From the NCBI RefSeq assembly GCF_014641455.1, contig NZ_BMHT01000001.1, positions 248,001-312,000 on the forward strand: a stretch of DNA of 64,000 bases, written 5' to 3'. The notes under the pieces are model-generated. The model made no database searches. It worked only from the letters and a program-made list of their open reading frames with translations, and had not been told where the DNA came from. This DNA is from Hymenobacter cavernae. GTDB taxonomy: Bacteria > Bacteroidota > Bacteroidia > Cytophagales > Hymenobacteraceae. Position numbers and translations under genes: made by a program. Below are positions 53,711 to 62,152 of this stretch, one piece after another (within the stretch, counting starts at the first letter, position 1; each line of letters begins with the position of its first letter).

Positions 53711-54805
53711 ATGTTCTATCGTTTTCTGCTAGCGCTCCTGCTGAGCTTACCTAGCTTTGGCGCTTATGCCCAGCGCGAACAATCCATCTGGTATTTCGGG
53801 CAGCAAGCGGGCGTCTCCTTTGCCGACGCCCAACCTACTCCCCTGCTCGACAGCAAGATGACGACCTACGAAGGCTCCGCCGTGGCCACCAACAGCAAAG
53901 GTCAGCTGCTGTTCTACACCAACGGCGAAAACGTCTTCAATCGCCAGCACCAGGTGATGCCCAACGGCCGCAAGCTGATGGGCAGCGGCTCTAGCACCCA
54001 AAGCGCCCTCATCGTGCCCGACCCTGGCAGCGGCAACGTGTTTTATGTGTTCACGACGGCGCCGCAGGGCGGCGTGAATGGCCTGCGCTACTCGGTGGTG
54101 GATATGACCCGCGACAATGGCCTCGGCGACGTGCCTCGTGCCAACTTACTGCTTATCACACCCGTGGCCGAAAAGCTAGCGGCCGTGCGCCACCAGAACG
54201 GCCGCGACGTGTGGGTGGTGGCGCACCGCTGGAACTCCAACGCTTTCGTGTCGTACCTCGTGACGGCCGATGGCGTGGCCGGCAAACCCATCATGAGCAA
54301 CGTGGGCAGCATGAACGCCGGCCCCGGCCGCAACGCCATTGGCTGCCTCAAGTTCTCGCCCGATGGTACCAAGCTCGCCAGCGCCCTGTGGCGGGAAAGC
54401 AACAAGTTTGAGGTATTCAACTTCGATCGGCACACGGGCCAGGTGAGCAAGCCGCGCTCTTTCGGGCCTTACGAGGAAGCCTACGGCGTGGAGTTCTCGC
54501 CCGACGGCAGCAAGCTCTACGGCACCAGTAACGGCACCGGCGGCGGCAACGCCCAGGTCTGGCAGTTCGACCTGGCCAGCGGCAAAGTGACGGCCATCGG
54601 CAACTCCGCCAACCGCAAAGTCGGTAGCCTCCAGCGGGCGCCCGATGGCAAAATCTACGTGGCCCGCGAAGACAACCCGTACCTAGGTGTCATTCAGAAC
54701 CCGAACGCCGCCGGCAAGGCCTGCAACTACCTCGATGACGGCCTACACCTAGGTGGCCGCCGCAGCAAGCTAGGTCTGCCGATTTTCCTGTTGAGTCCGC
54801 AATAG
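53711..54805 (+). CDS. Exported beta-propeller protein, PD40/WD40-like
   Basis: A 364-residue exported protein (signal ending FGAYAQ). The mature part repeats strands typical of PD40/WD40-like propellers of Bacteroidota: SIWYFGQQAGVSFADAQPTP, TYEGSAVATNSKGQLLFYTN, CLKFSPDGTKLASALWRESN and GVEFSPDGSKLYGTSNGTGG. It resembles the propeller part of gliding-motility-associated proteins, but has no CHU_C/T9SS C-terminal sorting domain and ends with IFLLSPQ. Thus it is probably periplasmic or surface-located with an unknown ligand. It precedes a REP-like hairpin at 54842. Confidence 0.75.
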   Translation: MFYRFLLALLLSLPSFGAYAQREQSIWYFGQQAGVSFADAQPTPLLDSKMTTYEGSAVATNSKGQLLFYTNGENVFNRQHQVMPNGRKLMGSGSSTQSALIVPDPGSGNVFYVFTTAPQGGVNGLRYSVVDMTRDNGLGDVPRANLLLITPVAEKLAAVRHQNGRDVWVVAHRWNSNAFVSYLVTADGVAGKPIMSNVGSMNAGPGRNAIGCLKFSPDGTKLASALWRESNKFEVFNFDRHTGQVSKPRSFGPYEEAYGVEFSPDGSKLYGTSNGTGGGNAQVWQFDLASGKVTAIGNSANRKVGSLQRAPDGKIYVAREDNPYLGVIQNPNAAGKACNYLDDGLHLGGRRSKLGLPIFLLSPQ

Positions 54806-54841
54806 CTAGCTTTTCAGCAATAGTATTAGCCTAAAAAACCT

Positions 54842-54922
54842 GTTGTCATCCTGACGCAGAAAGGACCTTATTACGCTTGTTGTTCTGGCGTAATAAGGTC
54901 CTTTCTGCGTCAGGATGACAAC
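54842..54922. repeat. REP-like intergenic hairpin (GTCATCCTGACG type)
   Basis: Perfect 35-bp inverted repeat: 54842-54876 with 54888-54922, loop 11 nt; the arm begins GTTGTCATCCTGACGCAGAA. It lies between convergent genes and shares its end with the hairpins at 28162 and 41382. Confidence 0.85.
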
Positions 54923-54956
54923 GATTAAGATAAATTCTGCCTAGCGCGTCTTCCCG

Positions 54957-56360
54957 TCAATCCGCTTTCCCAAACCGAAACCGCAGAAAACCTGCCGCCG
55001 CGGACAGATACGGGTTCTTGGAAGTCAGCAAGCCCGGCACGTCGCGGGTGCTGATGCCGGCTTCGTATACTTTGCTCACGAAGGTGATGCCGAACGGAAT
55101 GCTCACCCGGTAGCCGGCGCCGGCCGATACGCCACTGCTGAGCCGCACCCAACGGACCGGCCTATAATCCACGCCGGCTCCCACGAAGGGCGAGATGATG
55201 TTGCCGGCCACGTTATTCAGCGGCAGCGTTACATCGAGGCCGGTTTCGAGAAACTCGCTGATGCGCAGGCCCACACCGGCGCGCAGCTTGGTGGGCATGT
55301 TCGCCTGACGCGACTGCCCGGCCTGGTACTGAAACAAGCTGTCGGTGCCCGAAGCGAGAATTTCGGAAGCTTCCTTGAAGAAGTTGTAGGTCCCGACTCC
55401 GGCCGAGTTGAGCCGCTTCAGCTTCTGATCGTTGGCCGATATGAGGTTGCCTTCCCAGGTCATGTGGCCGATGTCGGTGACGGACACACCCACGCGGACC
55501 ATCTTGCCGACTTCGGCCGCCAGACCTAGGTCGAAGCCGTGGCCTTTGCCGGTTTTTTCCAGCCCGCCGTTCACTTGCGCGTTGAAGTTGGGGTTGCCGG
55601 CCACGATGCTGCTGTAGTCAATATCAAACACCGGCGACAATGAGCTATATGCCCTTAAGTCGCCAGGTTTGATGCGAATATCCAGCACGCCAAAGCCCTG
55701 TACGTAGCGGTAGCCCACCCCACCCGAGAGCTGTAGGAAAGGCAAATCCAGGAGGCGCTTGCCCCAGGAAATGTTGTACTCGTTCAGAAACGAAGCCTGC
55801 ACTTCCGACCCCGACAGCACCTCCGAGATGAGCGGCACTTGCCCGCTGTTCGGGTCGTAGTTGGCGTAGATGGGCGCGTCGCGACCCAGGAACAGCAGCT
55901 CCGCCGCGTTTCTGTTCAGCGCCACGTGCCCTACTACCCGTTGTCGGTTGCTGATGGCAATGCCCCCTATCACGGGCAGCTGCACGGCCAGCCCGAGCGT
56001 GGTAGCGGCCGCATTCACGTTCAAGGCATTATCCGACGTAAAGGAACGGGCCAGCCCCTGCTTTTCGGATTGGGTTAGCTCCTGGTCGCGGTCGGAGATG
56101 AAGCGCTTGAGCTGCTCCCGCGTGAGCGACTGCGAGCTGGCGCCCACCCCAAACTCCCCAATCGTGAAGGCAACCTTGGCTCCGCCGGCCCGACCTAGGT
56201 TTGCCGGGTTGATGCCAATAACCTGATAATCGGTGGCAAAGGTATTGATAACGCCCCCGCGCCCTGTGGCGGTGAAGTTGCTTAGCTCATTCTGGGCGCG
56301 CAAGGTAAACGGCAAAGCCACCCACAAGGCAGCCAACAATAGCGTAGATTTTTTGGTCAT
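54957..56360 (-). CDS. DUF5723 family outer-membrane protein
   Basis: A 467-residue protein with a signal peptide (WVALPFTLRAQ) and a beta-barrel-like, FadL/PorV-type pattern. The start NELSNFTATGRGGVINTFAT matches DUF5723, followed by YQVIGINPANLGRAGG, the conserved N-P-A-N/L segment seen in PorV-like barrels. The end FLRFRFGKAD has the aromatic barrel terminus. The function is unknown; such proteins are frequent in Bacteroidota with T9SS. It is convergent with the propeller gene at 53711 and is separated by the REP-like hairpin. Confidence 0.8.
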   Translation of the reverse strand: MTKKSTLLLAALWVALPFTLRAQNELSNFTATGRGGVINTFATDYQVIGINPANLGRAGGAKVAFTIGEFGVGASSQSLTREQLKRFISDRDQELTQSEKQGLARSFTSDNALNVNAAATTLGLAVQLPVIGGIAISNRQRVVGHVALNRNAAELLFLGRDAPIYANYDPNSGQVPLISEVLSGSEVQASFLNEYNISWGKRLLDLPFLQLSGGVGYRYVQGFGVLDIRIKPGDLRAYSSLSPVFDIDYSSIVAGNPNFNAQVNGGLEKTGKGHGFDLGLAAEVGKMVRVGVSVTDIGHMTWEGNLISANDQKLKRLNSAGVGTYNFFKEASEILASGTDSLFQYQAGQSRQANMPTKLRAGVGLRISEFLETGLDVTLPLNNVAGNIISPFVGAGVDYRPVRWVRLSSGVSAGAGYRVSIPFGITFVSKVYEAGISTRDVPGLLTSKNPYLSAAAGFLRFRFGKAD

Positions 56361-56607
56361 AGAAGGTTAGGTGGGTTCGGAATACCAGGTGCACCAGGAA
56401 ACGTAGGTAATCTGCTACTTTTATCCGTTTCGCCTCGCGCGACTAGTGGTAAAGGTAGAGTACCTGCGCAAACAATTTATTGAAAAGCCTAGAATAAATA
56501 GCACTATGCAATAATGACCAGTCAACGCTTCACCTGTGTTTCTATTGCTTGCGCTTTACCCTTAGGGCGCTTCTTCCGTTTACTTTCTTCCTCAACTTCT
56601 CTTTTCC

Positions 56608-57585
56608 TTGGCCAAACGCTTCACCGCTGACCAGTACGCTGATGGCATTCTGGCCGGCAACCGTATTGTACTTAGCCAAGCTATTACGCTGGCAGAAAGC
56701 ACCTTACTCAGTGACCAAACCCTGACGCAGCACGTTCTGGACCGAGTACTGCCACACGCCGGGCACTCAGTGCGGGTCGGCATCACGGGTGTGCCGGGCG
56801 TAGGCAAAAGCACGTTTATTGAGGCACTCGGGCTGTTTTTGGTGAATGAGCAGCAGAAGCGCCTGGCCGTGCTAGCCGTCGACCCGAGCAGTCAGCGCAG
56901 CGGTGGCAGCATCCTGGGCGACAAAACCCGCATGAGCCAGCTCGCGGCGCACCCACAGGCGTATATCCGACCTTCCCCAGCCGGGCGCTCTTTGGGCGGC
57001 GTCACGCGCAGCACCCGCGAGGCCATGCTGCTGTGCGAAGCAGCCGGCTACGACATCATCTTTATTGAAACGGTGGGCGTGGGCCAGAGCGAAACCGCCG
57101 TGCACGGCATGGTCGACTTCTTCCTGCTGCTGATGCTGGCCGGCGCCGGCGACGAGTTACAAGGCATCAAGAAAGGCATCATGGAAATGGCCGATGCCAT
57201 CACCATCACCAAAGCTGATGGCGGCAATGAGCTAGCTGCCCGGCGCGCCCGACGCGAGTACCAGAATGCCCTACATCTGTTCCCCACCACCGAGTCGGGC
57301 TGGCAGCCGGTCGTCACGACTAGCTCGGCCGTGAGCGGTGCGGGCGTACCGGAAGTGTGGGGCGTGGTGCAGCAATACGTGCAGCAAACACAAGCCAGCG
57401 GCTACTTTCAGCAGCGGCGCCAAGCGCAGAACCTGCACTGGCTGCACGAAGCCATTCGCCACGGCTTAGAGGAGCAATTTTATGCCAGACCAGAGGTGCA
57501 GGCACAAATAGCAATTGTGCGTCAACAAGTTCTACAAGGTCAGAAGTCGGCTTTTGGCGCGGCAGGTGAGCTACTAAGCATGTAG
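56608..57585 (+). CDS. meaB: Methylmalonyl-CoA mutase-associated GTPase MeaB
   Basis: A 325-residue P-loop GTPase of the SIMIBI class that protects and loads adenosylcobalamin-dependent methylmalonyl-CoA mutase. Walker A is GVPGVGKST (61-69). Family motifs include AVDPSSQRSGGSILGDKTRM, FIETVGVGQSETAVH and ITKADGGNELAARRARREYQ. The start is an unusual TTG at 56608; there is no ATG with a better fit, and the following sequence MAKRFTADQYADGILAGNRI matches the family start. Its partner genes mutA/mutB lie about 13 kb upstream. The gene is alone in its unit. Confidence 0.93.
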   Translation: MAKRFTADQYADGILAGNRIVLSQAITLAESTLLSDQTLTQHVLDRVLPHAGHSVRVGITGVPGVGKSTFIEALGLFLVNEQQKRLAVLAVDPSSQRSGGSILGDKTRMSQLAAHPQAYIRPSPAGRSLGGVTRSTREAMLLCEAAGYDIIFIETVGVGQSETAVHGMVDFFLLLMLAGAGDELQGIKKGIMEMADAITITKADGGNELAARRARREYQNALHLFPTTESGWQPVVTTSSAVSGAGVPEVWGVVQQYVQQTQASGYFQQRRQAQNLHWLHEAIRHGLEEQFYARPEVQAQIAIVRQQVLQGQKSAFGAAGELLSM

Positions 57586-57612
57586 CGCGAAGCCTACGCT
57601 TTGCGCTACAAC

Positions 57613-58005
57613 CTAGCTTTTTGCTGGTTCCAGCAAGTCCCACTTGTTGCCGTACAGGTCTTCAAACACGACGACGGTCGCGTAGACTTCCTGCCTGGGT
57701 TCTTCCAAAAACCGCACACCTTGCGCTTTCATGCGGTGGTAGTCGCTCCAGAAATCATCGGTATGCAGAAACAGCCAAACCCGGCCACCGCCCTGGTTGC
57801 CGATGTACGCGGCCTGCGCCTCATCAGCGGCTTGCGCCAGGAGCACGCCGGTAGCTGCACTAGCAGGCGCCACTACCACCCAACGTTTGCCACCACCCAG
57901 GTCGGTATCTTCCAGCAGTTCGAAACCTAGCTTTTGCGTGTAGAAGGCAATTGCCTCGTCATAATTGCGCACGATGAGCGTAACGCGGCCGATGTGTTGA
58001 GCCAT
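57613..58005 (-). CDS. VOC family (glyoxalase-like) protein
   Basis: A 130-residue protein with the vicinal-oxygen-chelate fold: HIGRVTLIVRNYDEAIAFYT, KLGFELLEDTDLGGGKRWVV and a C-terminal VVFEDLYGNKWDLLEP. The metal-ligand positions are only partly visible (His near the start, Glu near the C-terminal end), so the activity could be glyoxalase, dioxygenase or antibiotic binding; it cannot be chosen from sequence. Convergent with meaB with a 27-bp gap. Similar proteins are often annotated as glyoxalase. Confidence 0.85.
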   Translation of the reverse strand: MAQHIGRVTLIVRNYDEAIAFYTQKLGFELLEDTDLGGGKRWVVVAPASAATGVLLAQAADEAQAAYIGNQGGGRVWLFLHTDDFWSDYHRMKAQGVRFLEEPRQEVYATVVVFEDLYGNKWDLLEPAKS

Positions 58006-58028
58006 AAAATGAGCGTGTAAAGCGGATG

Positions 58029-59303
58029 CTACCGCAAAGCTAGCTTTTCCTCGTAGCGGCTCTTTTGTAAAAAGGCCGAATAATCCGCAAGGTTCAGCAT
58101 ATCAGCAATGGCCTGTTTCTTATCAGGCATGTCCTCATAATACGCCTGGCAGATTTTGTAGCCGATGAAGTACCCTAGGTCGGCGGGGCGCTCGGCCGTT
58201 TCCTGGTCGCCGTTAGCCAGCCAGTTGCGCCAGCTGTTGCCGGTCATCTCCTGCTTGAAATCGGCCCAGAGTTCTTTTTCGTGCAGGTTGCCGTAGGTCA
58301 TTAGGCGAGCGTTCGGGTTCTTGCCCGTGACTAGCTCGGCCAGGAAGTCGGCCATACCTTCGTGAATGGCACCTTCGAGCAAGGTGCGGCCCCTGGGCTT
58401 TTTCTGGATGATGTGGATGTGCTCGTGGGCCACAATGGCGGGCAGCTCATCCAAGGAACCTAGGTTGTTCCGTTCCCACAAGGTCAGCTCGCCGAGTGGC
58501 GTATTGGCCGAGCGCGCCTCCATATCTGCGCTGATCAGCATACCGTTGCCGGAAACTGTGCCGCCCGCATTGAAGCGCCCAATCACAAAATATACGTTCG
58601 GAAACCACGTGGGCGGATACAGCTCCTTCAGCTTGATGAAGCTCGCCCGAATCTGCTTTTTCATGGCCGCCACTTGCTTTGTGTTGGCTCGAATGGCCCG
58701 GTAAAAGGCGCGCTTGCTGTCGAGGTTTTTCACGAACAAGTGCGTTGACCGAATCTTACTCAGATAGTAGTCCTGCAAACCTACCGTGCCTTTATCGAAA
58801 TACTGGGCCTGGTAGATTTCCTCCTTCAGCCCAGGATTCCTGAGCGTTGCATCGTAGGCTTTCCAGAACAAATCAATGTCGCTCGTGACGAGCTTTGCCT
58901 TGCGTGGATTGCGCTGTTTGGCTTCGACTTTTGCCATGCGCCGCAGAATGGCATCGAACTTCGGAAGCTGTCTTAGGTTGATTAAGTCAGCATCTTCCTT
59001 CGCCAACGCCACGTTGTGCCAACCTAGCTTTTGAGCGGCTTTCAGCTCCGCTAATGCCGGCTCGGGAGCATTGGCGCGGGCGTAGGCGCAAGCGGCGTTG
59101 TAATGCGCGTTGGCTTTCGCCGACCGATATTTTTCGACTTCCGCTTGCTGATGGTAAAAGCTAGCTCCTTTTATAAGGTCGTTAGCGCGCATCGCTCGCC
59201 GCGTCCGCACACGCAGGCTATCCAGATTGACCGTACTCGGCTGCGCATTGCACACAGCAGCCATAAGCAGTAAGAACACTACTGCTACATGCTTCTTCGT
59301 CAT
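58029..59303 (-). CDS. Exported metalloprotease-like protein, DUF2268-like
   Basis: A 424-residue exported protein (signal ending AVCNA). Residues about 40-125 are helical repeats that look like TPRs (AKANAHYNAACAYARANAPE, LAELKAAQKLGWHNVALAKE). The C-terminal part has the zinc motif HEHIH (residues 293-297, VAHEHIHIIQ) and a possible third ligand E315 in HEGMADFLAELV, as in gluzincin peptidases and DUF2268-type proteins. The peptidase activity is inferred. The gene lies on the minus strand just behind the VOC gene (23 bp apart). Confidence 0.75.
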   Translation of the reverse strand: MTKKHVAVVFLLLMAAVCNAQPSTVNLDSLRVRTRRAMRANDLIKGASFYHQQAEVEKYRSAKANAHYNAACAYARANAPEPALAELKAAQKLGWHNVALAKEDADLINLRQLPKFDAILRRMAKVEAKQRNPRKAKLVTSDIDLFWKAYDATLRNPGLKEEIYQAQYFDKGTVGLQDYYLSKIRSTHLFVKNLDSKRAFYRAIRANTKQVAAMKKQIRASFIKLKELYPPTWFPNVYFVIGRFNAGGTVSGNGMLISADMEARSANTPLGELTLWERNNLGSLDELPAIVAHEHIHIIQKKPRGRTLLEGAIHEGMADFLAELVTGKNPNARLMTYGNLHEKELWADFKQEMTGNSWRNWLANGDQETAERPADLGYFIGYKICQAYYEDMPDKKQAIADMLNLADYSAFLQKSRYEEKLALR

Positions 59304-59409
59304 AGAATTTGTTCTGCCCTGCGGCGCTTTTCTCAGCAGATCAGCGTCTTACTGATCGAGCTCACAGCTAATGAACAAACCTAGTTCGACCAAGTTCAAC
59401 CTAGCTTTC

Positions 59410-61959
59410 CTAGCCTTTCGCGCCCGGCAGCAAGCGCTTCACCGCTAAGTAGTCTAGGTAATACAGCACCTTCACCGACAGCGAGTTATTGTGCGGCGTG
59501 TTCATCGTGTTGCTCAGGTTATTGAAATAGAGCGGCGTGGCTTCGTTGGCTTCCAGAAAGCTGGAGCCGGCATTTTTCCACACAATGCTCATCTGCGAGC
59601 CGGGCGCAAACCACCACGAGAACACCGCATCTACGTTGAAGGCGTTGAAGCTCGTGTCGCGGTTGCGGCGGTAGTCGGCGGGCGTTTCGTGGCCGGCCTC
59701 ATCCAGGCTGAAGAAGTCGCGGTAGCGCACGCTGCTCACGTAGTGGCGCGTACGAATCGTGAACGACATGCGGTTGGTGAAGGTGTAGGAGCCCGACACG
59801 GTATTGGTCACTGTCACCACGCGGCGCCGACCTAGCAACGGCGCACTCATAAAAGCCGAATCCAGCGGCTCATCGCCATCTAGGTCGCCGCCGTAGCCGA
59901 TTTGGTTGCGGCGTATTCCCCAACTGAAATCGTAGCGGAACGTGAGTTGGTTGCTCACCCGGTAGCGCGGACTCAGGCTGATGTCGTAGCCGGTGCGGCC
60001 GGTGCGGTTGCCGTCGTTGGCGTGCCGGCGCGTGCGTAGGTTCACGTCGTAGGCTAGCTTCTTGCGGTAGTCAGACGATGCAAAGACGGTGACGCCGAAG
60101 TTGGCCGGCACCCGCACGAAGTAGCGCCCCAGTGGCTCGGTGCGCGGCTCGTAGAAGTCGTGCGTGGCGGGCGAGTAGTCGAGGTCGGTGCCAAGGGTCA
60201 GGAAGTTCTTGGTGAAGGTGGTGTTGCCACCGGCGTACGCCGTTACGTTCTGATAACGGGTCGGCTTGTATAGCAACGATTGACTGACGCCGTAGTAGGT
60301 GTACATGTTGTTCACCTTCCAGAACGGCTTGTACTTGTTGTAGTTGAAGTCAATTGACTGCGAGATGTTGTTGTTGCCGAACAGGATACCTAGGTCGTTC
60401 GGGTCGTAGTGGTCCGACTCGATGCCTTGGCTAAGCTTCCAGGTGAAGTTGCCGCTGATCTTGCCAAAACCTAGCTTGTACTTGTAGCCGCTCGGGTTGT
60501 CGACGGGCGCTTCCGAGCCGAAGCTTTGCCCCCGCCGCCGCGAGTACACCACTTGTCCATCCACGGCGTAGGCGTTCTTCTTATCGGCAAAGCGAAACAG
60601 GCCGCCAGTCACGTTGGCGTCGTAGGTGCTACCTACCCGCGTGACGTTGGTGTTGATAAGCGAAACGTAAGAATTGTTCTTCAGCGACTGATCGAGCACG
60701 AAGATGTTGTAGTTGCTGAACGGCTGCGTCAGCACCTTACGCTCGGCGCCGGTGATGCTGTCGCGCACGGTAGCATACACGTTGTTCGACAGTGCGTTGA
60801 ACAAGCCGATACCTAGGCCCTTCTGCATGCGACCCGAGACTTTGGTGGCGTTCAGCAGGCGCGTCACGCCGGGGTTGCTCACTACTTTCTCCTCCGGCCG
60901 CAACTGGTCTTCCACGTTTGAAAAGCCAATCGGCTGCGCGCCTACCCGCCGCGAGTAGAACAGGTTGCCTTTGTTGAACAGCTCGGTGCCTTCGGTGAAA
61001 AATTGCCGGTTTTCCTGGTACTGCACCTCGAAAGGTGACAGGTTCAAGACCTGATTATCACTCTGCACCTGTCCAAAATCCGGCACCAGCGTGGCGTCGA
61101 GCGTAAAGCTTTCGTTGATGCCGTATTTCAGGTCAGCGCCGCCGTTGAAGCTGGTGCTGGTGTTGCGAGTGCCTTGTTCCTGGTATGGGTAGTGGTTGAG
61201 GTACGTGGAGACGTATGGCGTGAGTGAAAGGCGCAAGGGCGGCTTTAGGTCGCGCAAACCGCTCAGCTCGCCCCACTGGTTCACGAAGCCGTCGGTTTCA
61301 GGCTTCACTTCGTTCCAGAAAAAGCCTTGGTTGGTGCTCTTGCGCTGCCGCATAAAGTTCAGCCCCCACACCTGCTCGGCGGCCGCGCTGAAGCGAATGG
61401 CCGAATATGGAATCCGCAGCTCGGCCACCCAATCGTTGCCTTGCAGCGTGGTCTGGCTTTCCCACACAGCGTTCCAGGCAAAATCTTCGCCGCCTGCGGG
61501 CGAGTAGCGTGCATCCAGCTGCACGCCGCCGGGCGTAATGAAGAAGCCGTAGCCATTGATTTTGTCGCGGTACGTATCCAGGAAAATGGCAAAGAAGTCC
61601 GTGTTACCTAGGTCATCGCGCTGACCTAGCTCCCGGAAAATCGAATCGGGTGCTACGTCGTGCATCACGGCGCCCACGTACAGCGCCACGTCGTCGTAGA
61701 GCACGCGCACCTCGGTGGGGTGCTGCTCGGGCGGGCCGGGGTTGGGCCGGTTCTGGATGAATTTTGTGGCAATGGGCGCCTCGCGCCATACCGCTTCGTT
61801 AAGCACGCCATCCAATTTGGGTGCCTGCGTGATGCGCAACGCCGTTAGCTGGCGCTTGGGGGCTAGGTTGGGCGCAGATGACGGAGTAGCGGCTTTTTGG
61901 GCGTAGCCCGTCAGTACGCCAAACCATAAACAGCTCAGCAGCAGAAGACAAAAACGCAT
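59410..61959 (-). CDS. DUF5916 family outer-membrane/exported protein with CBM9-like N terminus
   Basis: An 849-residue protein from ATG 61959 (MRFCLLLLSCLWFGVLTGYA), preferred to 62127, which would add an unlikely 56-residue extension. Residues about 40-215 resemble a CBM9-type sugar-binding fold (ITQAPKLDGVLNEAVWREAP, LYDDVALYVGAVMHD), and the rest is beta-barrel-like, matching DUF5916 (RPEEKVVSNPGVTRLLNATK, FTIRTRHYVSSVRYRDFFSL). Function unknown; DUF5916 proteins are usually outer-membrane proteins of Bacteroidota. It is between the metalloprotease-like gene and the M56 gene on the same strand. Confidence 0.85.
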   Translation of the reverse strand: MRFCLLLLSCLWFGVLTGYAQKAATPSSAPNLAPKRQLTALRITQAPKLDGVLNEAVWREAPIATKFIQNRPNPGPPEQHPTEVRVLYDDVALYVGAVMHDVAPDSIFRELGQRDDLGNTDFFAIFLDTYRDKINGYGFFITPGGVQLDARYSPAGGEDFAWNAVWESQTTLQGNDWVAELRIPYSAIRFSAAAEQVWGLNFMRQRKSTNQGFFWNEVKPETDGFVNQWGELSGLRDLKPPLRLSLTPYVSTYLNHYPYQEQGTRNTSTSFNGGADLKYGINESFTLDATLVPDFGQVQSDNQVLNLSPFEVQYQENRQFFTEGTELFNKGNLFYSRRVGAQPIGFSNVEDQLRPEEKVVSNPGVTRLLNATKVSGRMQKGLGIGLFNALSNNVYATVRDSITGAERKVLTQPFSNYNIFVLDQSLKNNSYVSLINTNVTRVGSTYDANVTGGLFRFADKKNAYAVDGQVVYSRRRGQSFGSEAPVDNPSGYKYKLGFGKISGNFTWKLSQGIESDHYDPNDLGILFGNNNISQSIDFNYNKYKPFWKVNNMYTYYGVSQSLLYKPTRYQNVTAYAGGNTTFTKNFLTLGTDLDYSPATHDFYEPRTEPLGRYFVRVPANFGVTVFASSDYRKKLAYDVNLRTRRHANDGNRTGRTGYDISLSPRYRVSNQLTFRYDFSWGIRRNQIGYGGDLDGDEPLDSAFMSAPLLGRRRVVTVTNTVSGSYTFTNRMSFTIRTRHYVSSVRYRDFFSLDEAGHETPADYRRNRDTSFNAFNVDAVFSWWFAPGSQMSIVWKNAGSSFLEANEATPLYFNNLSNTMNTPHNNSLSVKVLYYLDYLAVKRLLPGAKG

Positions 61960-62104
61960 CGGAGTGGGGCGGGTAGAAAGGTGCAGTGGCAAGACGTTGG
62001 GTGGGTAAAAGCTGCCTTGTTGCTTAACCAGGGCAAGTTGGTGGCAAGCTGGAGAATAGATGGTAAGCAGGTCTGAACCGTTGCCTAGGTCAAGTGAAAG
62101 GCAC

Positions 62105-62141
62105 AAAAAAACCGGCCACTTGTGCAAGCAGCCGGTTTTGA
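62105..62141 (-). terminator. Rho-independent terminator of the M56 gene
   Basis: ACCGGC (62111-62116) pairs with GCCGGT (62131-62136); extended by AAAAA and TTTT. On the minus strand it follows the M56 stop (62153) by 12 bases and ends in a T-run. Confidence 0.8.
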
Positions 62142-62152
62142 GCAGACCTAGC

